From assembly GCA_044237765.1 (NCBI GenBank), contig JBIIEQ010000114.1, forward strand, positions 1 to 6,782: DNA of 6,782 nt. Direction: 5' to 3'. Under the pieces are notes generated by a model. That model searched no databases. It was not told the DNA's origin and saw only the letters and a list, made by a program, of their open reading frames with translations. The first letter of the stretch is position 1. Each line of letters starts with the position of its first letter. The position numbers were made by a program, and so were the translations under genes. The stretch comes from UBA6136 sp044237765. GTDB taxonomy: Bacteria > Pseudomonadota > Gammaproteobacteria > Methylococcales > Methylococcaceae. Shown here piece by piece: positions 1 through 5,156 of the stretch.

Positions 1-86
1 ACGGAATCGCCCGCCTCGCTCAAGTCATCGAGGGGGTGGTGTTCAGGGATGGAGTACAGGACAACATCGAGAAGATTGCCGCCTGA
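1..86 (+). CDS. C-terminal tail of an unrecognised protein (partial at window start)
   Basis: The third forward frame is open from base 3 and ends at TGA 84-86, giving 27 residues that include LAQVIEGVVFRDGVQDN. The mix of hydrophobic and charged residues looks like a genuine protein end, with an amphipathic character, rather than random translation. I do not recognise the family and no motif is complete. The stop codon forms the first bases of a perfect 6-bp hairpin (TGAGCA 84-89, loop AACC, TGCTCA 94-99). No T-run follows it, so it is at best a weak terminator. The first forward frame is also open across this stretch and continues into the transposase, but its codons look less protein-like. 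Whether the gene is intact upstream cannot be seen. Confidence 0.4.
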   Translation, partial: GIARLAQVIEGVVFRDGVQDNIEKIAA

Positions 87-159
87 GCAAACCTGCTCAG
101 ATACACAACAATTGACCATTTCTCTGCATCAACACACCGCACCCGCTTATCCATCTCTG

Positions 160-1008
160 ATGGCACGCCCTCTCAGACTCGAACTCGCCAGCGGCCTTTA
201 TCATGCCACTTCCCGGGGTGACGGCCGGGAGGATATCTATCTCGACGACACCGACCGCGAGGTGTGGCTAGAGGTGTTCGCGCAGGTTTATGCGCGTTTC
301 AACTGGGTTTGTCATGCCTGGTGCCAGATGAGCAACCATTATCATCTGGTGATCGAGACCCCCGAGGCCAATCTGGCCGAAAGCATGCGGCAGCTGAATG
401 GGGTGTACACCCAACGTTTCAATCGTCGCCATGGGCGCGTCGGCCATGCGTTCCAGGGTCGGTACAAGGCCATTTTGGTCGAGCGTGACGCCTATCTGCT
501 CGAGTTGGCTCGGTATGTGGTTCTCAATCCGGTGCGCGCAGGGGTGGTGCTCGGACCACAGGATTAGCCTTGGAGCAGTTATGCGGCGATGTGTGCCCAA
601 GCGCCTGTTCCCGAGTGGTTACAGACCGACTGGATCCGGGGTCAGTTTGGCGCAGGCCGGGCGGAGGCCGTGGCGGCCTATGTGCGTTTTGCGCACGAAG
701 GGGCGCGTTTGCCCAGTGTGTGGGCCCAATTACAGGGGCAGATTTAGTTGGGATCAGAGAGCTTCATGAAGCAAATGCAAGCCCTGATCGAGGATCGGCC
801 CAACATCGAGGAGGTCCCCCGCAGCCAGCGTCGTCCCCTGACCCGGCCGCTGACCGCGTATGCCGCGAATGACCCGCGAGACGAGGCGATGGCGCGGGCC
901 TATTTGTCCGGGCAGTACTCTCTGGCGTAGATCGCCCGGCATTTTGGCGTGCACTACTCGACCGTGAGCCGGGTCGTAAAGCGCCATGAGGCGGCAAGAA
1001 TGCGTTGA
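160..1008 (+). pseudogene. REP-associated / IS200-like Y1 (HUH) transposase interrupted by three in-frame TAG codons
   Basis: This is a single-strand DNA transposase of the Y1_Tnp type, in the REP-associated tyrosine transposase (RAYT) group. The HUH motif is in SNHYHLVIE (His60 and His62) and binds the catalytic metal. The likely nucleophile is Tyr119 in ARYVVLNPVRAG. The N-terminus MARPLRLELASGLYHATSRG is typical of the group, which supports ATG 160 over an upstream ATG at 49. No convincing ribosome binding site precedes it. The frame meets TAG at 565-567, 745-747 and 928-930, yet family-like sequence continues in the same frame each time: PWSSY after the first, LGSE after the second, and a helix-turn-helix-like IARHFGVHYSTVSRVV after the third. 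It ends at TGA 1006-1008. The likely original residues are Trp (before PWSSY), Phe or Tyr, and Glu. There are no frameshifts and no TAA or TGA inside. The simplest reading is a recently inactivated transposase. The first 135 codons still encode the whole catalytic core. I saw no flanking REP palindromes. Confidence 0.85.
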
Positions 1009-1708
1009 TGCAAGACCTGACACCTTTGCTTTCCGGAAGTGGAGTGGCACTTGATCGAGAAGCGGAGGGGAGAAGCTCATGAAGATCAATGCACAGAATC
1101 TCTGCGTTACCTGGGGTCTGGAAGGTGGCCCTACCAATCCGTTGATTTCATATCCGACACGACCTTGAGAGAACGATTGAGCACGAGACGCCTGATCGAG
1201 CTGATTCACGGATGGGACTGTGATGAGATGGAGATGGCCCGGGTGCGAGAAAGCAAAACGGAGTCCGACGAACAAACCCTTGGATCCTGGGGTTTGCGTT
1301 TGCTGGCTATTGCCAAAAAAGTGGGCGCTGATCGCTGCTACCGACAATTGACGGCGATGCGCGCTGGGCAGTGTCCGCCTGCACACAAGATCAAAGCGAT
1401 CACAGGCATAGGAATATGATTGGTGTGGCGTGGTGTGACTCACAGGGGGTTCATCGCGCAATCCTCTCACGGAGAAGCCTACGTATACCCGCCCAGGCCT
1501 GACAAGCGCGCCAAGGGCGTATTGAAATCAGCTTCCAGCAGAGACCAAGGCTGGCTTGTTGCCCTCTCCGCGAAGAACTTGCGACATTTGGATGAACACC
1601 AGGGTGAACTTGAGGCAAGAACCCATGGAACGATTGATGGCGAAGCCACTGGGCAGCAAGCCGGGCTCAGTACGTTAAATTAGTTGAGGAAAAATATTTT
1701 ATGGCTAG
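1009..1708. other. About 700 bases between transposase relic and tRNA-Pro terminator, no recognised gene
   Basis: I recognise no protein family on either strand here. Open frames exist at 1039-1419 and 1420-1683 on the plus strand, and one at 754-1470 on the minus strand that mainly mirrors the transposase. None carries a motif I can name. The best translation signal is GGAGGGGAG at 1064-1072, placed 6 bases before ATG 1079; that ATG opens only a 29-codon frame. The stretch is plausibly remnant or orphan accessory DNA. An AT-rich run (1683-1700) leads into the hairpins that end the tRNA transcript coming from the right. Confidence 0.5.
1039..1419 (+). CDS. Hypothetical protein, weakly supported open frame
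   Basis: This open frame has 126 codons from GTG 1039 to TGA 1417-1419. Its second half reads like a soluble, charged protein: RRLIELIHGWDCDEMEMARV, then GSWGLRLLAIAKKVGAD. The first part is less convincing, and no family is recognised. The GTG has no good ribosome binding site. A much better one lies inside the frame, at 1064-1072 before ATG 1079, but that ATG is in another frame and stops at 1166-1168. One explanation is a small gene that started at 1079 and lost its frame near 1140-1166, with the downstream half surviving in this frame. It may equally be non-coding. Confidence 0.2.
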   Translation: MEWHLIEKRRGEAHEDQCTESLRYLGSGRWPYQSVDFISDTTLRERLSTRRLIELIHGWDCDEMEMARVRESKTESDEQTLGSWGLRLLAIAKKVGADRCYRQLTAMRAGQCPPAHKIKAITGIGI

Positions 1709-1727
1709 CGGGATAAAAGTTATCCCG
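1709..1727. repeat. Perfect 8-bp hairpin downstream of the tRNA-Pro terminator
   Basis: CGGGATAA (1709-1716) and TTATCCCG (1720-1727) are perfect inverted arms around a 3-base loop. Read on the minus strand, this is a second stem-loop right after the tRNA-Pro terminator. It is followed by an AT-rich stretch that contains TTTT runs but no immediate uridine tract. It may be a back-up terminator or protect an RNA end. Confidence 0.5.
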
Positions 1728-1730
1728 GAA

Positions 1731-1761
1731 ACAAAAAAGCCGGAGATGGGGTCTCCGGCTT
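1731..1761 (-). terminator. Intrinsic terminator of tRNA-Pro
   Basis: The arms AGCCGGAGA (1738-1746) and TCTCCGGCT (1752-1760) pair perfectly over 9 bp around a 5-base loop. On the minus strand the stem is followed directly by a T-run (the A-run at 1733-1738 on plus). It lies 24 bases beyond the encoded CCA of the tRNA, the expected position for a monocistronic tRNA terminator. On the plus strand no T-run follows, so it is directional. Confidence 0.88.
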
Positions 1762-1784
1762 CCAATGCAGGTCATTGATTTAAT

Positions 1785-1861
1785 TGGTCGGGGAGACAGG
1801 ATTTGAACCTGCGACCCCCTGCACCCCATGCAGGTGCGCTACCAGGCTGCGCTACACCCCG
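1785..1861 (-). tRNA. tRNA-Pro (anticodon GGG, reads CCC)
   Basis: The minus-strand 77-mer starts CGGGGTGTAGCGCAGCCTGG and ends with encoded CCA. The D arm (GCGC/GCGC with AGCCTGGTA) is complete. The anticodon arm is CCTGC-ATGGGGT-GCAGG with anticodon GGG. The variable loop is GGGTC. The T arm is GCAGG-TTCAAAT-CCTGT with one G-U pair. All fit tRNA-Pro(GGG), and C1-G72 is the proline-type first pair. The acceptor stem has a U6-U67 mismatch (CGGGGTG against CTCCCCG), where A67 would restore pairing. The promoter lies just upstream and the terminator just downstream, so the gene is a single-tRNA unit. The plus-strand translation across it is the well-known false peptide produced by reading a tRNA antisense. 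Confidence 0.96.
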
Positions 1862-1870
1862 AAGACGCGA

Positions 1871-1900
1871 ATGATAGCCGTTGAGGCCGGGACAAGTCAA
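1871..1900 (-). promoter_or_regulatory. Sigma70-type promoter of tRNA-Pro
   Basis: On the minus strand TTGACT (plus 1895-1900) and TATCAT (plus 1871-1876) are separated by 18 bases. The -10 box ends 9 bases before the tRNA 5' end. The intervening TCGCGTC is GC-rich, as expected for the discriminator of stable-RNA promoters, which respond to growth rate and ppGpp. Confidence 0.75.
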
Positions 1901-1954
1901 AGTTTACCGATATGTCTGGAGCCTGGCTTCCCCGCCAGACTTGTCTGGTTCTGT

Positions 1955-1981
1955 TTGTCTGCCGCGATTTCACCATATAAG
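1955..1981 (+). promoter_or_regulatory. Weak candidate promoter for the two-reductase operon
   Basis: TTGTCT (1955-1960) and TATAAG (1976-1981) are separated by 15 bases, shorter than the 16-18 preferred. They lie about 50 bases before the presumed GTG start at 2030. No better pair was found between the tRNA promoter and the gene. I see no recognisable riboswitch in this leader. Confidence 0.25.
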
Positions 1982-2029
1982 TACCAGGATGACTTACCAT
2001 GTCCTGATGAAATTTATGGATGTCGTTGC

Positions 2030-2896
2030 GTGCCCAAATCGATTTTTCGCCTCTATCCCCCGCCTTACGAATCAGTGGCCCTAAGAGGTTTATACCTTCG
2101 GGAGGCTCTGCATCAGCGGGGTTCAAGTAAGCGGCCTTTTGTCTATGCTAATTTTCTGACAAGCCTTGATGGACGCATTGCACTTGAGGATGCGAAGGGT
2201 GAGCTTTATCTGCCCAAGTCGCTAACGACGCCGGACGACTTTCGTTTGTTTCTGGAGCTTCAGTGTCAAGCCGACTGCCTCATTACTCATGGCGGTTATC
2301 TGCGTGCACTGCACGATGGCCGGCTGGGCAATGTCCTTCAGATTGGCGCCCATGAGCTGGGATCTGATCTCCTGGACTGGCGTGTGAATCAGGGGTTGCC
2401 CCCGCAGCCTGACATTGTGATTGCCAGTGCCAGTCTTGACTTTCCAATGCCTGATTCGATTCGCGAGCATGGCCAGGCCTGCCTTATCGCGACGGGAGAA
2501 GGGGCCGACCCGGCTCGAGTGGCCTATTGGCGAGGACTGGGCTATGAGGTGATTTTTGCCGGGCAGGGCCGGATGGTCGAGGGCCAATTGTTGACGCGCC
2601 GCTTGGGTGAATTGGGTTATCGAACGATCTATCTTGTTGCTGGCCCCCATATGCTGGATACGATGGTGAGAGAGTCGCGGCTCTCGCTGCTATTTCAGAC
2701 CATTAGGCACCAGTTGATGGGCGGCGAGGTCTTTTCCTCGTTGGTGCCGGGGCCAGAATTGGGGCCTTTCGGTCATCTGAGGATGGCATCCCTCTATTAC
2801 GATCCTGCTGCGCCGACTGGAGCTGGGCAGTGGTTTGCGCAGTTTGAGTGCTCTGGTCATGAGCCAACAATAGCGAGGGGTGGTGATGATGAATGA
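2030..2896 (+). CDS. RibD C-terminal / DHFR-fold family reductase, stand-alone
   Basis: A 288-residue cytosolic protein similar to the reductase half of RibD (RibD_C, dihydrofolate-reductase-like fold), presumably NAD(P)H dependent. Near the N-terminus, RPFVYANFLTSLDGRIA (about residues 35-51) is the family's opening strand and SLDGxIA signature. The C-terminal part has the expected LGYEVI, the LVAGPHML counterpart of the RibD VEGGP motif, and MGGEVFSSL. The cytidine-deaminase-like half of bifunctional RibD is absent, so this is unlikely to be the main riboflavin enzyme. The substrate is unknown; a pterin or folate is suggested by its neighbours. The start is uncertain. The frame is open from inside the antisense of the tRNA, but the only sensible start I see is GTG 2030, just before the family-like RLYPPP, and its ribosome binding site is poor. 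The gene overlaps the next one by 11 bases, so the two are probably translationally coupled. Confidence 0.82.
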   Translation: MPKSIFRLYPPPYESVALRGLYLREALHQRGSSKRPFVYANFLTSLDGRIALEDAKGELYLPKSLTTPDDFRLFLELQCQADCLITHGGYLRALHDGRLGNVLQIGAHELGSDLLDWRVNQGLPPQPDIVIASASLDFPMPDSIREHGQACLIATGEGADPARVAYWRGLGYEVIFAGQGRMVEGQLLTRRLGELGYRTIYLVAGPHMLDTMVRESRLSLLFQTIRHQLMGGEVFSSLVPGPELGPFGHLRMASLYYDPAAPTGAGQWFAQFECSGHEPTIARGGDDE

Positions 2897-3626
2897 CTCG
2901 GCCAGGGTGGCTTTGATCACGGGGGCTTCCCGACGGATTGGTGCGGACATCGTTCGCCACTTGCATCAGGCGGGTTATCGGGTGGTGTTGCACTTCAATC
3001 GCTCGGCGGATGAGGCCGAGGCCTTGGCGACCAGCTTGAATGCGGTTCGGGCGGATTCGGTGAAAATCCTTCAGGCCGATCTCGGTGAGCACGGGGGAAT
3101 GGATGCACTAGTTGCTCGGTCTCTGGGCTTTTGGGGACGATTGGATGCATTGGTGAACAACGCGTCTGCTTTTTACCCGACGCCCATGGGTCGGGTGACG
3201 GAAAGGCAATGGGATGAATTGATGGGGAGTAATCTCAAGGCGCCATTTTTCCTGGCCCAGGCTGCGGCGGAATCGCTGGCGCGGCAGCAGGGTGCCATAG
3301 TGAACATCGTGGATGTTTATGCGGAGCGTCCGCTTAAAGCCTACCCGGTCTATTCAGTTGCAAAGGCAGGGCTTGCGGCCTTGACACGATCTCTGGCGGT
3401 CGAATTGGCGCCCAATGTCCGTGTCAATGGCGTTTCGCCCGGCGCCATTCTCTGGCCAGAGCATGAAGCGGATGAGGGTCAGGCAGCACTGCTGGCGCGG
3501 GTCCCTCTAGGCTGCTGTGGAGCCCCCGAAGATATTGCGCGAGCGGTGGTTTTTTTGCTGCGGGATGCCCCTTACGTGACCGGACAGATACTCGCGGTCG
3601 ATGGCGGTCGAAGCCTGTTCATTTGA
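2886..3626 (+). CDS. Pteridine reductase-type short-chain dehydrogenase (PTR1/FolM-like)
   Basis: A 246-residue cytosolic SDR, likely NADPH-dependent, reducing dihydro- or oxidised pterins. The cofactor loop TGASRRIG (12-19) carries the pteridine-reductase form of the glycine motif. HFNRS (36-40) matches the NADPH-phosphate-binding segment of PTR1-type enzymes. NNAS is at 91-94. The catalytic residues appear as Asp143, Tyr156 and Lys160 (VYSVAK). Asp stands where classical SDRs have Ser, and the 13-residue Asp-Tyr spacing equals that of Leishmania PTR1. The end, TGQILAVDGGRSL, is typical of SDRs. GAGGGG (2875-2880) serves the ATGs at 2886 and 2889 (5 or 8 bases); either may be the true start. 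It overlaps the reductase upstream by 11 bases and overlaps the facing folK by 8 bases at the stop codons. E. coli FolM (dihydromonapterin reductase) is the nearest well-known relative in role. Substrate is inferred. Confidence 0.88.
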   Translation: MMNDSARVALITGASRRIGADIVRHLHQAGYRVVLHFNRSADEAEALATSLNAVRADSVKILQADLGEHGGMDALVARSLGFWGRLDALVNNASAFYPTPMGRVTERQWDELMGSNLKAPFFLAQAAAESLARQQGAIVNIVDVYAERPLKAYPVYSVAKAGLAALTRSLAVELAPNVRVNGVSPGAILWPEHEADEGQAALLARVPLGCCGAPEDIARAVVFLLRDAPYVTGQILAVDGGRSLFI

Positions 3627-4110
3627 CGCCTGGTTCGAGTTTTTTCTGGGACAAGCCGCGCTTGTCAAAGTCGGCCCAGAGCTGACGGTAGGATTGGCCG
3701 CTGACGGGGTGAAGCCGTTCTGCTGCAATTTCGGCGAGTGGTTCCAGAACAAAGGCATACCGGGTGATCTCGTCCCTTGGTAGGCGCAGGTCGTGCTCAT
3801 CGGAGATTTGGCTTCCGTACAGGATCAAGTCAACGTCGAGCGTTCGTGACGAGAACTTTTGGCTGTTGCGGGTTCGTCCTTGGCGTTCCTCAAGTTCGCG
3901 TAGTTGGCGGGCAATTTCCCTGGGGTCTTGATCTGACTGAAAAGCAACGACCAGATTGTGGAAGGCGGGCCCTTCAAAACCCACTGAGGCGGTTTCATAA
4001 GTGCTAGATACCACAAGCGGTCCGAACAGGTTTTCCAGTTCGAGGATCGCTGATGGAATATGGATTTCCGGATCGATGTTGCTTCCCAGGCTCAGGAATA
4101 TCTCGGGCAT
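3619..4110 (-). CDS. folK: 2-amino-4-hydroxy-6-hydroxymethyldihydropteridine pyrophosphokinase (HPPK)
   Basis: This cytosolic enzyme transfers pyrophosphate from ATP to 6-hydroxymethyl-7,8-dihydropterin, the step before dihydropteroate synthase. It has 163 residues, close to the usual 150-165. The N-terminal SLGSN (7-11), VGFEGPAFHN (43-52, pterin side) and the HPPK signature SRTLDVDLIL (88-97) are clear. Asp92 and Asp94 are the two magnesium-binding aspartates. LPRDEITRYAFVLEPLAEIA (110-129) is the conserved C-terminal block. ATG 4110 is chosen because MPEIFLSLGSN begins the domain; a longer frame reaches 4200 but only through the folB coding region. The stop of folB lies 2 bases before this ATG, so the two are co-transcribed and probably coupled. 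A GGAG inside the end of folB can serve as ribosome binding site. Confidence 0.95.
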   Translation of the reverse strand: MPEIFLSLGSNIDPEIHIPSAILELENLFGPLVVSSTYETASVGFEGPAFHNLVVAFQSDQDPREIARQLRELEERQGRTRNSQKFSSRTLDVDLILYGSQISDEHDLRLPRDEITRYAFVLEPLAEIAAERLHPVSGQSYRQLWADFDKRGLSQKKLEPGVK

Positions 4111-4112
4111 GA

Positions 4113-4469
4113 TCAGGCTTTGACTCCGCGCTCGATTTGAATGCCAACGTCGCTGGCACCGCTGATGGCGCCCTTCTTGTTTAGCGTAAGGCGCAGCCAA
4201 GGCACGGAAAATTCATCCAGGATGATGTTGCTGATTTTCTCCGCGAGGGTCTCCACCAACAGAAATTCACTGGCCTCCACGAAAGCGATAATGCGCTTTG
4301 AGAGTGTCTTGTAATCCAGCGTGTGGGCGATGTCGTCGGTGGCAGCCGCTTTGCGAATGTCGGTGCCCATTTCCAGGTCGATGATGACGGTCTGGCGGAT
4401 TTTTCGCTCCCAGTCATAAATGCCGATAACCGTGTCGATCTGAAGGCCGCGAAGAAAAATGATGTCCAT
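4113..4469 (-). CDS. folB: Dihydroneopterin aldolase
   Basis: FolB cleaves 7,8-dihydroneopterin to 6-hydroxymethyl-7,8-dihydropterin and glycolaldehyde, producing the substrate of FolK encoded directly downstream. It has 118 residues, the standard length. MDIIFLRGLQIDTVIGIYDW is close to the E. coli protein. Glu21 in YDWER corresponds to the conserved pterin-anchoring glutamate, and a lysine in LNKKGA (98-99) to the catalytic lysine. The C-terminus DVGIQIERG is typical. The start is ATG 4469, where homology begins; an upstream in-frame TTG extension (to 4532) is out of line with the family and overlaps the promoter. It is the first gene of a two-gene folate unit transcribed away from plsY. 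FolB and FolX are related; the YDWE form and neighbouring folK favour FolB. Confidence 0.94.
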   Translation of the reverse strand: MDIIFLRGLQIDTVIGIYDWERKIRQTVIIDLEMGTDIRKAAATDDIAHTLDYKTLSKRIIAFVEASEFLLVETLAEKISNIILDEFSVPWLRLTLNKKGAISGASDVGIQIERGVKA

Positions 4470-4484
4470 AATGGTGTCCGTGTC

Positions 4485-4512
4485 TTTAGAGTTTGCCGGG
4501 ACTTGGTAACAT
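4485..4512 (+). promoter_or_regulatory. Weak candidate promoter of plsY
   Basis: TTTAGA (4485-4490) and TAACAT (4507-4512) are 16 bases apart, each matching the consensus at four of six positions. The -10 box nearly coincides with the -10 box of the opposite folB promoter, so the two would compete if both are real. Confidence 0.25.
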
Positions 4513-4536
4513 AACTGCTTCGTTTCTGACAATCAA
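4508..4536 (-). promoter_or_regulatory. Candidate sigma70-type promoter of folB-folK
   Basis: On the minus strand TTGATT (plus 4531-4536) and TATGTT (plus 4508-4513) are separated by 17 bases. Each box matches the consensus at four of six positions. It lies 38 bases upstream of the folB ATG, in the 84-base gap shared with plsY. Confidence 0.5.
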
Positions 4537-4553
4537 AGAGAGCATTCATTCCT

Positions 4554-5147
4554 ATGACAGTCTGGCTTTTGGTTCCCCTGGCGTACCTGATGGGTTCCCT
4601 GTCGACCGCGGTGATCGTGAGCAAGCTGTTCGGCTTGCCAGACCCGCGACAGCAGGGCTCGAAAAATCCCGGAGCCACCAATGTGTTGAGGTTAGGGGGG
4701 AGGAAGGCTGCGGCCATCACGCTGGCGGGTGATGCCGTCAAGGGTCTGATCCCGGTGATGCTTGCGCAATATCTGGGTGCAACAACCGACATGATTGCCG
4801 CCGTGGGCCTGGCGGCATTCCTCGGACACCTTTATCCCGTATTTTTCGGGTTCAAGGGGGGTAAGGGCGTGGCGACGGCCTTGGGCGTCCTGAGTGGGTT
4901 TTCCGGTTGGGTGGGTCTTTCCGTGCTGGCGACGTGGATCCTCATGGCCGTGGTTTTTCGTTATTCCTCATTGTCGGCACTGACGGCGGCCCTGCTGGCG
5001 CCGGTGTATGTCTGGTTTATCCTTAAGTCTGCCGTGTTGGCTGGAGCCGCGTCGGCGATGGCTCTGCTGCTTGTTTCCAGGCATCGGGCAAATATCGAGC
5101 GGCTGCTCAAGGGTGAGGAGTCCCGCATTGGTTCGAAGAAGGCTTGA
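4554..5147 (+). CDS. plsY: Glycerol-3-phosphate acyltransferase (acyl-phosphate dependent)
   Basis: An integral inner-membrane enzyme that acylates sn-glycerol 3-phosphate at position 1 using acyl phosphate made by PlsX, forming lysophosphatidate. It has 197 residues, as usual for PlsY, with several hydrophobic segments (about 3-23, 52-75, 80-98, 113-136 and 140-174). Family motifs occur in order: GSLSTA (14-19) and GSKNPGATN (35-43); DAVKG (60-64); GHLYPVF (91-97) with FKGGKGVAT (100-108), the phosphate-binding region; and HRANIERLLKGEE (177-189) at the C-terminus. The last motif usually reads GSGNxGATN in the first block; here Lys37 replaces the second Gly. The start ATG 4554 has a modest AAGAGAG at 4535-4541. 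It diverges from folB and converges on tsaD with 9 bases between their stops, and is probably transcribed alone. Confidence 0.95.
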   Translation: MTVWLLVPLAYLMGSLSTAVIVSKLFGLPDPRQQGSKNPGATNVLRLGGRKAAAITLAGDAVKGLIPVMLAQYLGATTDMIAAVGLAAFLGHLYPVFFGFKGGKGVATALGVLSGFSGWVGLSVLATWILMAVVFRYSSLSALTAALLAPVYVWFILKSAVLAGAASAMALLLVSRHRANIERLLKGEESRIGSKKA

Positions 5148-5156
5148 TGCGATCTT

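Noticed and set aside
84..99. Hairpin TGAGCA / TGCTCA as terminator of the first partial gene
   Set aside because: The stem is only 6 bp and no T-run follows, so it was kept as an observation, not called a terminator.
754..1470. Long minus-strand open frame of 238 codons
   Set aside because: It mostly mirrors the transposase relic, has no motif or ribosome binding site I can support, and its composition (many His, Arg, Ser, Pro) is typical of antisense translation.
1420..1683. Plus-strand open frame of 87 codons before the hairpins
   Set aside because: There is no recognised motif and no ribosome binding site, and the start is an alternative codon directly at the previous frame's end. Not enough to call a gene.
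1..1730. CRISPR array, REP palindromes or insertion-sequence ends around the transposase relic
   Set aside because: I found no regularly spaced repeats, no REP-like palindrome pairs and no terminal inverted or direct repeats bounding the transposase.
1784..2029. Plus-strand extension of the RibD-like reductase beginning MVGETGFEPATPCTPC
   Set aside because: It is the antisense translation of the tRNA-Pro gene, a well-known false peptide, followed by sequence unlike the family. The family-like part begins near RLYPPP.
4181..4792. Minus-strand open frame of 203 codons across folB and plsY
   Set aside because: It is a shadow frame over two certain genes and the promoter gap, with no family resemblance.
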